Shown: in pieces, positions 11,605-22,720 of the stretch
How positions within the stretch are numbered: position 1 is the first letter of the stretch
How the letters are laid out: each line of letters starts with the position of its first letter
DNA from: Stagonosporopsis chrysanthemi
Lineage: Eukaryota > Ascomycota > Dothideomycetes > Pleosporales > Didymellaceae
NCBI GenBank assembly: GCA_022560025.1
Contig: JAFISE010000014.1
Coordinates: forward strand, 186,001-250,000
Direction: 5' to 3'
Length of the DNA stretch: 64,000 bases
Notes under the pieces: generated by a model
Databases searched by the model: none
Told to the model about the DNA's origin: nothing
Seen by the model: the letters and a program-made list of their open reading frames with translations, nothing else
Translations under genes and position numbers: made by a program

Positions 11605-12303
11605 ATGAAGTGAGTACACTTTTTGATCATTCGCTTACATTGGTGACTGATCCTTCTTTACCGCTACAGCAATATCGTCACGGTGCTTGTTGGGAAGGAT
11701 AATGACCAGAAAGAATTTCACGTTCACGAACAGCTTCTTACAACACGGTCACTGTTCTTCGAAAAAGCACTGTCTGAGGTCCGAGGTAAAGCCAGAACCC
11801 ACACGGTAGAACTTCCGGAAGACGAAGCGGCGACCTTTCAGCAATACGTCAGTCTTCTCTACGCCGACCAGATAATCTTTGGTGGCGAGATAGCCTCACA
11901 GAACGTGGATCTCTCAGTGAGGAAAGAGCAGGTTTCAATCGTCAAACTGTACGTTCTTGCTGCAAAACTGCAAGACATTCACACCAGAAACAAGACTGTA
12001 GCTACGCTTGCTGCCAGTATGAGGGAGGTACTCTCTGATGGAGTTGAACACATTGCGGGATTTAGCACTATCACACTGATCTGCGCTGGAAGCGCCTCAA
12101 AGTCTCTGTTGCGCAAATTAGTCGTTGACCAGTACTCTTCCAGCGCAAAAGCAAGTTGGATTGGACATGTCACAACGCTTCCTGGTGAGTTTGTTCGCGA
12201 GCTTCTTATGGATATCCTGGACAGACGACCCAGAGTTCCGGACATACTTGACGTCACAGGCATCAGCTTTTATGTCGAAGCAGAAGAAGCAAAGAATTTG
12301 TAG
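11605..12303 (+). CDS. BTB/POZ domain protein
   Basis: A 5-nt first exon (11605-11609, ATG AA) spliced over a 60-nt intron (11610-11669, GTGAGT...CTACAG) to 11670-12303 gives 212 residues. The BTB fold is clear: NIVTVLVGKDN, FHVHEQLLTTRSLFFEKAL, then TVELPEDEAATFQQYVSLLYADQI, and a helical BACK-like tail beginning with KLYVLAAKLQD. Fungal proteins of this type are short BTB-only proteins of unknown role, often present as large lineage-specific families; BTB domains mediate homodimerisation or Cul3 binding. The tiny first exon is forced by an in-frame TAA just upstream, so the N-terminus could instead be truncated. A second, frameshifted BTB copy lies 200 bp downstream. Confidence 0.72.
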
Positions 12304-12489
12304 TACAAAGAAGTCGCTCGGAAGCCTAGTCAAGGTAACATGGTCAAAGACCAAGTATACGCTCAGACTGAAAAAGTAGAACAAGCATCACTTCCAGAGA
12401 TATTTAGCGGGTATCAGAACAGAATCAGTCGAAATGCATGACTTGATCCAAAAATAGTTGTCTAGCACATATAAATTGCGTGACGGGTT

Positions 12490-12654
12490 GCATCCAGTAC
12501 CTATCACGGCTTTGAGAACACGAAAGCGTTTCCTGTACACGCTGCGTATCTAACTAAACGCTCGCTGTTTGAAGAAAGCTTTGTTCGATGACTGGAAGGA
12601 GGCAGCAGCGCATACTGTGGAAATGCTCGAAACCGAATTTGACATGGTGGAGCT
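12490..12654 (+). pseudogene. Frameshifted BTB-domain relic
   Basis: The frame starting near 12490 reads GFENTKAFPVHAAYLTKRS and LFEESF, then hits TGA. Shifting frame at about 12585 continues as DWKEAAAHTVEMLETEFDMVEL and ends at a GTAAGT donor at 12655. Together these are the first half of a fungal BTB domain (x-x-F-x-VH-x-x-Y-L-x-x-RS ... TVEM-x-E-x-x-F). The segment has no in-frame ATG, a frameshift, and loss of residues after the RS motif. It lies 186 bp after the intact BTB gene on the same strand, but its sequence differs clearly, so it is not a recent tandem duplicate. Confidence 0.65.
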
Positions 12655-12979
12655 GTAAGTACAACGCGTCCATGGTCACCTTTAAACCGTTTAGTCTTTG
12701 GATGCATACGATCGCGTTGTGAGTAGATTTGATTTGGAGAACACATCAAGTCAATGGTGCTACTGAATCTAAGGTGCTCAATGTCTAGGAGCCTCTCAGA
12801 CTGCCTAGACAGGATTGATGTGTTCAGGTCGACTGTCTATAAATGCGAATGTTTCAAGAGATTGGAGAATTCTACTTGAACTTTTGATGGCCTTGCCGCT
12901 TCACAGCTATGATGTATACTTTGCATAGCTCCAATTCGATTCCAGCCAGCTTCTTCCTCACCTCATCCCCGAGCTTCCT
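12655..12979. other. Spacer after BTB relic
   Basis: About 325 bp between the BTB relic and the stop of the convergent cupin gene. It begins with a possible intron from the relic (GTAAGT at 12655). Nothing else is supportable. Confidence 0.35.
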
Positions 12980-13875
12980 CTAAGGATGTGTAGTCCCATT
13001 CCACTTCAACCCACACCTCTCGTAACACGCCTTAGCGCCCTGCGCAAAGGCCGCCGGAATACTCCCATAAAACCCCGTGATGTTTACATTGTTCAAGAAC
13101 TCTGGGTATCCCAAACCAGCCTTAACCAGCTCAGGATCCTCGACAAACAAGTTTTGGCTCGTGCGGCTCACGCCCGGATCCTCGCTGCTCAACGCAGCCA
13201 CAAATACAGCAGGCTCGCAGTTGTCGTTGAACTCGTAGTGAATGGAGCCTTGTGGGCGGATGGTGCCTTGGTACAGACCGATTGTGGTGAGAACGGGCTG
13301 ATCGAAGCCGTCTTCAAGGACGAAGCCGGTGTGCAGGCTCTTTCCGGAGACGAGAAGAACAATTTCGGTCGCGCGATTATGGATATGGAAGGAGTCGAGA
13401 CCGCCTGCGCTTAGTGTTAGCCTTCAACCAAAATGATTGGACTTGTAGTGAGTAGAAACTTACATGGATTCAGGTATCCAATCGCCATACTGAGACCAGT
13501 GTTCAAGAGCACAGGGAAGTTTGTTGCTTGGGCCAGATATCCCTGTCCTCCAAGACCGTTTCCGGCATTGCTCGTGAAGCCCTCGGGGGTGAAGTCGAAC
13601 TTGAAGTAGTCGTCTTGGTTGCCGAGGCTGTTGATGTACTTGAGCTTATCGACTTCAGTGTATGTGAGTTTGATCTCATTCAGCTGCTCCTTGGTGTAAC
13701 TCGGATTCAGTCGGCCGTATGTGGAGTATGGGCTGTCACCAGGTGCTGTCTGAGTTTGTCGTCTGTCGAGTGGGTTTCTAAACACGTTCTCTTTTGGAGA
13801 ATTCGGGCTGGGAAGTGCGGAGGTAGTGAGAGCGAATGATGCCGCGAGGCCAGAAATGATACTTTTGCTGTACAT
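12980..13875 (-). CDS. Secreted cupin (germin/spherulin-like)
   Basis: Exons 13464-13875 and 12980-13404 with a 59-nt intron (13405-13463) give 278 residues. It starts with a signal peptide (MYSKSIISGLAASFALTTSALPS). The germin cupin motif 1 is complete: GGLDSFHIHNRATEIVLLVSG, with HxH and E metal ligands. Motif 2, GTIRPQGSIHYEFN, supplies PxG, the fourth His ligand and N. A C-terminal segment with two Cys and an NGTT glycosylation site follows. Family members are secreted metal-binding cupins related to plant germins and Physarum spherulin-1; substrates are usually unknown (oxalate oxidase or superoxide dismutase activity in germins). A single-copy gene in accessory surroundings; a role at the cell surface or in host contact is inference. 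Confidence 0.88.
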
Positions 13876-14152
13876 TGTTCAACTGTGTGGAAAATGGTAG
13901 TGCTTAGCTGTGGTTCAAGTACTTGCGATATTGCTGGAGCTGTTCTTGTGTAGATCTAGTGATTCATATATCAAAGTAACGGTACTCACATAGCCTTCAC
14001 AGCTGCAGGACTATGTCGGTCTGGACCGACACATGCTACACTACAAATGAAAGAGTTTGTGGGGTTTTGTGGAGTATCTTGAACTGGTAGCCGTGTGCTA
14101 CGTGCCATTGGTTGTGTACCTGCCTTGAATACGAAGCACTAGTTATCATTGC

Positions 14153-14952
14153 TCAGCGGCTGAGATCTGGAGCCGCCATGTAGCATCGCACCGACATATT
14201 GACCACCCACGCAAGCTGCATGTTAGAATACGCAGGGTCCAGGCGCACAAATGTCAAACTCTGCTTCGTAGCGCACTCGTCTTCATGCATTAGGGACGCG
14301 GGGTACTTTTTTTTTGTAAGGCCGGGTATATCCTGCAGATGAAACATTGGATATAGCCGACTGCAACTGATGAAGATCGTGAGATTGAAGCCTTTGGCCC
14401 GAGTGGAAGACGGAAAGACGTTACGAGGCGGGCCGTTACCTGGGGAAGTGGGGAAGCGGAGTTACCGCCGCCGTGAACGATGGTTGGTCTGCATGTTGAC
14501 TTACAAACCTCATTCTTCCGTTGATGAGTGCTAGATTCCATTAACTTACCTGTTAAATCCCTCGCTACCTAATGAGTACTTATTTTTTGATTGGGCATCA
14601 GAGCAGACCGCTGTTATTTTGTGGTTCGACCTTCGTGAACGGAGCTGTCCTTGGTAGCAAAGACATCTTGAAAGAGTTGGTAAACACCCGACATTTTATA
14701 GCAGCCTTTCCTTATTCTGGAATGAATCGACCTGTCTTACCATATGTATGTTCTTTCATTTGTCCTTGTAAGATCCTTGCCATAAATCTCGAGATCTGTC
14801 TCGGTTAGAATTGCGCTGACCTCCGCCGTGTGAAAAACACTGTGGTGCAGGCGGAGGCCTCGACCTCCACGCAGCTCAAGACATTTAACAAGGGCTACCG
14901 GAGGTGTTTTAGCTTTACGGCCATACCATGACTGAATATAGAAAACAGCCAA
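14153..14952 (-). CDS. Candidate spliced hypothetical gene (185 aa)
   Basis: Four segments can be joined in phase on the minus strand: 14741-14952, 14550-14666, 14440-14488 and 14153-14332. The donors are GTAAGA, GTAAGT and GTAACG; the acceptors are CAAG, GCAG and GCAG. The model starts MAVFYIQSWYGRK and ends MAAPDLSR before TGA. No domain, signal peptide or relative is recognised. Support is only the coincidence of open frames with splice sites. Against it: the first acceptor is a weak CAAG, the last exon contains an A-homopolymer (AAAAAAAAG), and no strong codon bias is visible. Treat as a candidate, not an established gene. Confidence 0.27.
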
Positions 14953-17504
14953 CAGTTTGCAATAGTGCCGCCCTGCACGCTATCTGCATACGCGAAAATT
15001 CGATGAACCTGCGTAATGCAACGTATCCGATGTGATCAGATAACAACATGGGTTCGAATATGACTTCAAGGTTTTTTTTTACTTTTTTTGGAATTGGATC
15101 GAAGCTTTAGCACATTCGTCTTGTTGGCGAGTTTGACAAAAACATTCTACTGTCGACACAAAGATAGTTGTCAAAGTCCCGTCTTCGAAATCAGGTAACC
15201 TATCAGTCCAAAAGCTTGTCATGGCACTGCGATATTTTACATATATCCAGCGTGTCTGCAGAATACAAAGGTACTCGGAAACAGGACGAATGTGTGTAGA
15301 AAGGAAGAGGTAACGATGGGATGTTCCTCGGACACCATAGGAGTTTTGGAATCCGGTCATTGAAGTCAATAATGTATGTCTTCTACCTATGTCACAACCA
15401 TTGTTTATTTTTACTTTACATACTACAACTCGATGTACCAGGGCCAGCAACCTACCTCATATGGGCACCGATTATCTAACCGAGTCAGTAGACCCCTTAA
15501 TGCCAGCCGGTCCAAGGCATTAGACTTCCGTCATACGTTTGTTGAAATGACTTGTATATGACCGGGGGGGCGATACCCACGCAGAGCAGTGGGCAGCTAT
15601 TTCAAGAGCCTGAAGACTGTGACAACGGTGCAGCTCGTCAATTGATGGCCAATTAGGGAGATGTGTACATGTTGAGGCTCTCAGTGACCACGATCCTGTT
15701 TCTGGCATAACACCAATGAGTAGTCTACACTGATGTTGTCAACATCTGCTCGATGGCGAAGCGATCAAGTTTTTCAGCTTTCAAGAGGAACAGAGAGATT
15801 CTTCTTCAGGAACGAGCTCCTGCGCTCCCCCGTGGTGTTTTCCACAGGATCGCAAGCTGACCAAGTTGAGCTGACTGGCGAAGTCTGATCAGATATCTCA
15901 AGATCATTGGATTCAGTCGAAGCTCATCCCAAAATGCCATGAGATTGTGGTGAGAAGTGTGTGTGTTATATATCATTTACAACGAGATCGTCATATCATC
16001 TTACTATGATAGTAACATAGTGTACGCAGCCACCAAGTCGAGCTGTGGTTCGCTCGAGGCAGAGCAGAGCGAGATGGTCAAGGAAGCAGTCGGCTGATTC
16101 CGTCGTGTCTCGTAAAAGGCGAGGTAAGGCAAGCTCCAACGTCGGGCATTCTCGTAGATTGCAGTGAGCCGAGTAGCAACCGGGTGGCTCCCTTGACAGC
16201 CCGCCGCACAAAAGAACACAGTAATTTCATATGGTCAACCTCTAATCATTAGTTTGAGGTTCCTCCTCAATGCGAGTAAAAGCTTGAATACTGGTCAGCT
16301 TGAACCAAATTTGCTCGCCACAACTTCCTTGTCATGTTTGGTGGCGCTATCCGTGAACTCGCCTTTCATTGTTCTAGCGTCATGTGGGTACGGGGACCTT
16401 GTCTTCTCTGTGACACATATACCTTGTCCCCTCCTCGTAACAGTGTCCTGAGCGGCTTCTCGAGACTATTCGGTGGAGACTGTGATGTTGACGTTTCGTC
16501 TGTCAACGAGTTCGACGTGTACTGACGATGTTGTAGTAAATTGTAGCGCGGTGCCAGAGTGGCGTATGTGCTAAAGCGACGACGATGATCTCTGGAGCCG
16601 TAGATGGAGGCTCTGGGCCGTGGAGCCGGAGTGTCCGAATGGCAATAGTCTCTTTCCCTTGGCATGTTGGGGAGGTGAGCCTGCGCTTGAAATCGCGTGA
16701 ATTGTTTCTAGGAGAAGACGCGTGGGTCATTCTTCTCGACGACCCAGGAATCTGGGTTGGAGTATATGGTGTTGCGGCTAGGGACAGTGAGGCTTGCTAT
16801 TAGCGAGTTCGCCGCGCTTCAAGGTGGTGGGTCCGACTGCCAAAACTCTTAGTGATTCTAAGCTCATACTCCTGTGATCTGCACAGACCCGCATAAAGAC
16901 CAAGTGACAAGGTCAAGCGACACCGTTCTTGCCAACTACCTCATGTCCGAGTCGCTGCTAAGATGGGTGCAATTCCGGGTTGCGTTGGACCCAAATTGTG
17001 AGCAGGTATCCATCGTCTTGAGTCCACACGGCAAGGTTCAGATGAAGAAGTGGAGAAGTATGGATCCACTGTGCAGGGCTGCACGGCGTTCGAGAGCGGA
17101 GAATCTGATGCTGTCCAGACCGACGATAATGTGTGGTGTCCTGGATGATGCTCGCGGAGGTGTGGCAAGGTCTCCACCGAAGGCTAGGGCGGTGTCTTGA
17201 ATTCCGGTGCTCCGAATATCTGGGGCTGAATCTCATCAGGCCTCCGACCATTGCGACACTCCGATCTGAGCTCTTTGCCAGACTCCTTTCCGCTGTGCTT
17301 TCAGTCTCAGAATTTCTAGATTGGGCGATCTCCACGGAGCTGTATCCATTCGCCGATAGTCGGCCACGAATGTAATTGCTGTGGCTTGAACGTGCTCGCC
17401 ACAGTTGCCGTAGGCTAACTGTCATGACGATGAACTGCACTAGGGTATCTTACAGCACACAAACACAGCAGAGACTTGTGAGGGTTGACAAAGAGGGTTG
17501 AGGG
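14953..17504. other. Gene-poor stretch, no supported gene
   Basis: About 2.5 kb without a convincing gene. It has T-runs at 15072-15080 and 15083-15089 and is relatively AT-rich up to about 15.5 kb. Many short frames exist on both strands between 16.0 and 17.4 kb; the longest (16958-17440 minus, 160 codons) overlaps a 108-codon plus frame and resembles nothing known. No terminal inverted repeats or transposase motifs seen. Confidence 0.4.
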
Positions 17505-17940
17505 ATGCATCAAGCGTCTTCGACGGCGCAGTTCCTTCCGGTGTTCGATATTGATCATTGCGGAGTGAGAGTAATTACGGATGGGTCGACTCGGGTGTTT
17601 CGCAAGAGACCAGAGCCGCCTGTGGAACAGTAAGTCGAGATGGATGACTGTCGCACTGTCCAATCTAACTGCTAAGTTCAGTGATCCGATGGCCGTTTCA
17701 AGCGTCCGCTTCAGCTGCTGGCCTGAGTTACGACGGTACACGACCGTTGCCACGTGCGGCATGCTACAAGGTCAGACGCATTTGCGGACGCGCTCACCGG
17801 TGACCGTTGGGCCAATGGCACAGTGGGAATCAGTATGCTGCGTGAATGGCGTACTGGAGTTTCGCTGTCGTTGCGCTTCTAGGTCGATTCCAAACCGTGC
17901 TGGCCGTGCCAGCCTAAAAATCAGGAGATGCGGTCGATGA
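17505..17940 (+). CDS. Candidate two-exon hypothetical gene (127 aa)
   Basis: Exon 1 (17505-17629) starts MHQASSTAQFLPVFDIDHCG and ends ...EPPVE at a perfect GTAAGT donor. A 52-nt intron (17630-17681) with CTAAC branch sites and a TTCAG acceptor joins exon 2 (17682-17940), which stays open in the correct phase to TGA. The total is 384 nt. The product is basic (C-terminal Arg/Cys-rich), with no signal peptide or domain that I recognise. Intron size, branch point and phase match the verified introns of this window, which is the main support. A 115-codon frame on the other strand overlaps it. Confidence 0.4.
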
Positions 17941-19996
17941 TGTGTAGCTGCTTAGCTTGGTCTGAGAGCGCTTCTCGGGTGCCCATTCATTCCAATCAAA
18001 CCATCGACCAGCAATTGATTGATTCCCACTCAGGAGACCTACTTGTCAATGCACCCAGAAGGTCGAGCAAGGCGGCTATGAGGTGCTCAGACGGGTCATG
18101 TGCAGTCAAGCGCGTACTGAGAAGGGGACCCCGTTATCGCCAATGTTACCTTGGCCAATGCCTCGGACTTGCGCTCGTCACGCATTAGATGCTACTGAAT
18201 CAGATGGATGCAAATGACGTTGTTGGGGAGACTGATCGACCAAGTTGCTCAGCAAAAGGACAGAATTGTAAGATGGAGCTAGTGACGGTGTGAGCGGTGA
18301 CGTTACCACAGCTGCTCCTGTATCCGATTCACATCGATCGCAGCGCATTCTTGATGGCCGGCATTCATTGGTTTGGCTGCAGGATGGAGTGACGTGAGGG
18401 GGTCTAGCAGGCACCACGCACGCTCCTTGGCCGTGTTTCTTCCTTCGCCGTGCTCACCTACGCATAGCCGGCGTGACCACGCAAGCGACGACTCAAGCGA
18501 CTTAACGTTGTCTGTCGATTTGCACACTGACTCTAATTCAATGTCAACGTCGCGGCTGGCAGCCGTCTTGGCAAACAGATGTCTGGTTGCTGGTGAGACG
18601 GCCGGTCTTCGGTGGAATGGGTGCATAGCAATAGCTCCTAGGCAGATTCGACAGCAACGGGACGGAAAGCCATGTAGAAAATATCGCGACAGTTGAAACG
18701 GCTCTGACTCAGAAGGTAGATGGCGCTGGAGGAGGTTAGAAGCAGGGCTGCTTTCGTCGCTGCGCTCTATTCTTAGCTCGGTGCACAGACGCCCAATCTC
18801 CACCGGGACTGAACGACTTCTGACCGGCACACGGCATAGCAGCGCGACATGCGACCGGACTTAGCGACCCAGCGCCCAAGCTCCCACCGCACCCGCGCGC
18901 ACACGCCGACGCTACTGTGGTACGTTCGCCAGCGGCCATGCTGCGATCGCCTGTCTATCATATCCAAAGCCGGAGCCCTGGGAGCTGAGGCTGGTCCTGC
19001 TCGCCTCACGTGCAGACGCCTCTGATGTGCTCGCGCTGCGCTGGCTCCCTGCTCAGTGGCTGCGCTGGGGTGCCACGCCAGACAACGTTGTATTCGGAGA
19101 CTAAATCCTTCACGATGGAGTAGACGGCGAGGCTTCTGGTGACACTGCAGCTCTGATTCGTGGGTGCATGCGCTGACAGGGGCGTGAACATGCGTAAACG
19201 AATTATCCCAAGCGAATATGCTCTCTTACTGAAGCTTTTCTTCCAGAAGACCAACCCCGGTAAGCCGCAGAGGAGACCAGCGCTAGCGTAGGGCCTGCAC
19301 CACTCACCCGCCCCAAGGCTCACTCGAGCGCCCACACTTGTGAATGGGTTATGCACCTTCTCAACCGGGAGGCAGCAGCCTTGGAGCGGTAACGAGTTGA
19401 GAGGCCAGCGCGACAAGCGTTAGCCGACCAACCCACTTGGATCATCGCACCTAGCTCTGCTGCTATTTATCGAGTACATGCAATCTGGCTGAGATGATGC
19501 TCACTTCTCAGACCTACAAGTGCTGAAGCTTCTGTCTGCGCCCCAGATCTGCAGTGGCCTGCCTCCATCATCTTGCTAGCTGTTCTCCGTCCGTTTCTAT
19601 CTTGGTGCCACTAACGCTCAATCTTACGGACCCATCTTGCACCAGCCGTTGCAAGACATCACAAACACCGCCACCACCGGCCACTTGCTGCGACAAACCC
19701 AAGGGCCTCAGCCTTATTTTGCGGAGAGGCCCCTGAAACGCTCACAGACTAGAGCCCTACATCCCGGACTAGCTGCTGGGAATCCGCTTCCCTGTATACT
19801 GGGTCTGTGCTAGGGACTCGACCGTTCTCACTTCACCAGGATTCCCGTCTGCACGCACTGGCCTTCTCTCACACGACATTCCATCCCACATATACTTCGG
19901 TTGGCGACCATCTTAAGACCGATATCTATCCTCATCCCGTGCTGTCACAACCCACCTTCAACAACTTTCCTCACGATTCCCATCCAAGCCGCTTAC
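17941..19996. other. Spacer and long upstream region of the C2H2 gene
   Basis: About 2 kb. Minus-strand frames at 18303-18830 (175 codons) and 19006-19416 (136 codons) have no recognisable motif. From about 19.42 kb the sequence is CT-rich and likely forms the promoter and leader of the zinc-finger gene; several short upstream ORFs (for example 19554-19736) precede its start, a layout common in regulated fungal transcription factors. Confidence 0.45.
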
Positions 19997-20860
19997 ATGA
20001 TCATGTCATACTACTCACCGGAAGTGGACATGGTTCTACTTGCACCAGAAGACAACATGGGCGCCATGTCCCCATTCACCACATGCCAGTCGCCCCCGAA
20101 CATCATGTACTCGTCGCCGCCGCTCCACCAAATGACACATGCTATTCCAACGACTCTTTCCAGCAATGGACCCATCTACACACAACCACAGTACAGGCCG
20201 GTCATGAACTCACCGTACCCTCAACACAGTCCCTGGCAGTCTCAGGCAATGCCACTGCCACCAGTGTCGACGTACTCGTACCCTCCCTTCACAGACATGA
20301 CAGCTGGTCCTGTCCTGGCGCCCGACACAAACCTCCTATCCCAATCTTTCGCAGGCCCACGAACATCTAGGTCACACTCGGCCTCGTCTTCTGGTGGATA
20401 TGGGCTCGCATCGAATGCGCCATCAGAGAGAACACCACCCCGCTCTTTGTCTCCGAGCTCTCCGGACCTTCGAGCTTACGGCTTTCCTAACAAGAACGGA
20501 ACTTGGTCGTGCGCCTACCCCGGTTGCACATCAAGAGCGGTATTCACTCGAGGTTGCGACCTTCGCAAGCACCACAAGAGACACAGCAAGAATTTCTTTT
20601 GCAGGCATGCAGAATGCCCTCAAGCTACTGGCGGAGGCTTCTCGAGCAAAAAGGATTTAGCACGACACGAGGCGAAGCACAACCCCGGTGTTCTGTGCGA
20701 CTGGGCCGGGTGCGACAGGGTTTTCAGTCGCGTCGACAACATGGTATGACACGAGGATTTCCTTCATTCGGAAAGAAACCACGCTAACCACGTTGCACAG
20801 AGAGACCACGTTAAAAGGATACATCACAAAGCTTCTCGAAAGTCATCGGCGACGGCATAG
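19997..20860 (+). CDS. Three-finger C2H2 zinc-finger transcription factor
   Basis: Exons 19997-20743 and 20801-20860 around a 57-nt intron give 268 residues. A Pro/Ser/Met-rich N-terminal half (MIMSYYSPEVDMVLLAPED...) leads to three C-terminal C2H2 fingers: CAYPGCTSRAVFTRGCDLRKH-HKRH, CRHAECPQATGGGFSSKKDLARH-EAKH, and CDWAGCDRVFSRVDNM spliced to RDHVKRIHH. The last finger is completed only by exon 2, which confirms the intron. The C-x4-C type with long linkers is common in filamentous-fungal C2H2 regulators of unknown targets. An in-frame ATG at 19901 would add 32 residues; the start at 19997 was preferred because the extension looks like translated leader. Several upstream ORFs suggest translational control. 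Confidence 0.87.
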
Positions 20861-22187
20861 TGCAGTCTTGACCGCAATACTGTCCGACCGCAGTACCCCT
20901 TACGTCTTCATTTCGACTGATTGACTGAGCTATTCACACCGAATTAGCTCAGCCGTTCCTGCATAGATGTCGCTCAGGTGCCTTTCTCGACCTCACAATG
21001 ACCGTCACGCATTGTAGCTGGTCTACCGCCCTTTTACGATTCAAGATACCCTCGCTTTACATCATTCAACATTCGCTCGATTGTATACCCGCAGTCGCCG
21101 GCTGGCTGCACTTTTCTTGCATTTGCATACATGGCGTTCGCATCATTTTTGTGGAGATGTTATACATCCAGTACATTGGTAGACTCTGTTGGGACAAGAT
21201 GAGGATGGGTGCATATGGCGGCGCTGTTGCCTAGATTAGCTAGTCCAAAGTCCTGCTGTTCCGCTTTCTGTTCAGTCGCTCCCGACATCGATTTTCATCT
21301 CATTTCCCCTTTCACGGTGCTCACAGATCAACAACATCATATCTCTCAGCAAGAACAAATCTTGGAATGCTCTCAGCCATGACGATGCCCTTCCAATCGG
21401 CATTCGCAAGGTCAAGATCCATGCCGAAACCAACCATGCCGAACGACCTATTCCGCTATTGGTCTTTGGTGTAAGACCCGCAACGCACTAGTTGGGGGCC
21501 TTATTTCAACGGAACAAGGCTGACTTTGACATGGGCTCCACCCGACACCTGAATGGTCGAGACCCTGCAATTGCCATGCTCCAAGTGGAGAGCTTCCTAG
21601 CGAATCACAATCCCGGCTGGTATTTCCGCGGTGCCTGCATGTCGCTGCGTGCTGCTCCGTCAAGGCTCACCGGTTTGGGTGGTCCAAGCAGAAATGCTCT
21701 GCAAACCAAGGGGACCGCCGGCCCGCCCGCCATCATACGAGAACACACAGACGCGCGCACAAGCGCTTGCCGCTTGAAGCAGGTCTTTGTATCGAGCTTC
21801 GTGGAGTCTCCCCCGGTGGACACAGCTGCCACCATGGATCGAGGGCAGTGCACCTGATTGTGGTGGTGGCTATGGACCATGGTTTGTTTTGAGTTAACAG
21901 CAGCACAACAACACAGTCAGATCTACTCCGCACCGCATCGGAAGGAGTATTACGTTGGACCAGGTCCAATGGGTCGCTTTGTTGCATGCATGGCGAACGC
22001 CCAAACGGGTCCATCCCGCGAAACTGTGCCACGCGCTGCAGAGAGCTCGAGATGAACAGCCAATATGCTTTTCTTTGTTGCATTGGGACTAACTATTCTG
22101 CACACCGAGGTGGCTGGGCACCAGTTCAGTACTGAGGAGATGTGTAATGCACAACTACATCATACTACATCATAGTCGGCCAGCGAC
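20861..22187. other. Spacer with an orphan exon-like segment (21327-21470)
   Basis: 1.3 kb downstream of the C2H2 gene. The notable element is 21327-21470 on the plus strand: exactly 48 open codons between a CTCACAG acceptor and a GTAAG donor. No reliable partner exons were found, so no gene is called. A direct repeat CTACATCATA occurs near 22155-22174. Other frames in 21.4-22.1 kb overlap on both strands and are unconvincing. Confidence 0.35.
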
Positions 22188-22720
22188 CTATTGCACCTCT
22201 CGCGAGCAATTGTAAAGCGGCATGGTCATGCAGACGGTTTTAGATTTAAGCTCGACGGCGTCGGTGCCGGGCGGGAATCCTGCAATCGTGGTGATTGCGC
22301 CGTTAACGCGGCCCTCGGCGGCCGATAATTCACAGGCGAAGTCGCAAGGGCTAAAAACCCGTACGAGTGGTAAGCTACGCCGTGTATGCCTCAATAGGTA
22401 TCATGCTGCGAGATTCACCTCTCACGAAGACATTTTTCGGGTACCCCACGTGCATTTCAAAGACGGCGGAAATTCCCAACCACCTGAGGTTACAGCTGTC
22501 AGATATTGTATCCAAGTGCCTGCATCATGCACGCTGTCGCTCGACAGTCACTCATCCGCCCCGGGGGCTGTGGCTTGCTCGTGACTTACCAACTCGGCAA
22601 TCTAAGCGTTAGTGGTGAAATAGTGTAGCCTATCTTGGGGCCCATCCTACAGCACCCACTCCTCCCCCACTTTGCGCAGTCCCCTTCCACCACCCTAGGC
22701 GCCTCTATCCTAGCCCCCAT
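22188..22720 (-). CDS. Candidate three-exon hypothetical gene (at least 133 aa)
   Basis: Exons 22590-22720, 22426-22533 and 22188-22350 join in phase through a GTAAGT donor with ACAG acceptor (56-nt intron, GAGTGACTG branch region) and a GTGAGA donor with TTTTTAG acceptor (75 nt). The product contains GYTISPLTLRLPSC, VHDAGTWIQYLTAVTSGGWE, then CDFACELSAAEGRVNGAI and a Cys-containing end (VCMTMPLYNC). The last exon has a GC-ending codon preference like the verified genes. The ATG at 22720 sits in a strong ACCATGG context, but the frame is open upstream to about 22878 and there includes GRPRKSQSLP, an AT-hook-like core, so an upstream exon is possible. I do not recognise the family. Confidence 0.42.

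Noticed and set aside
15040..15075. GGTTCGAATA-like string as a tRNA T-arm
   Set aside because: The bases on either side of the loop do not pair, and no anticodon or acceptor stem is found around it.
18303..19416. Minus-strand frames of 175 and 136 codons
   Set aside because: No domain, signal peptide or phased intron; region is mostly the upstream part of the C2H2 gene.
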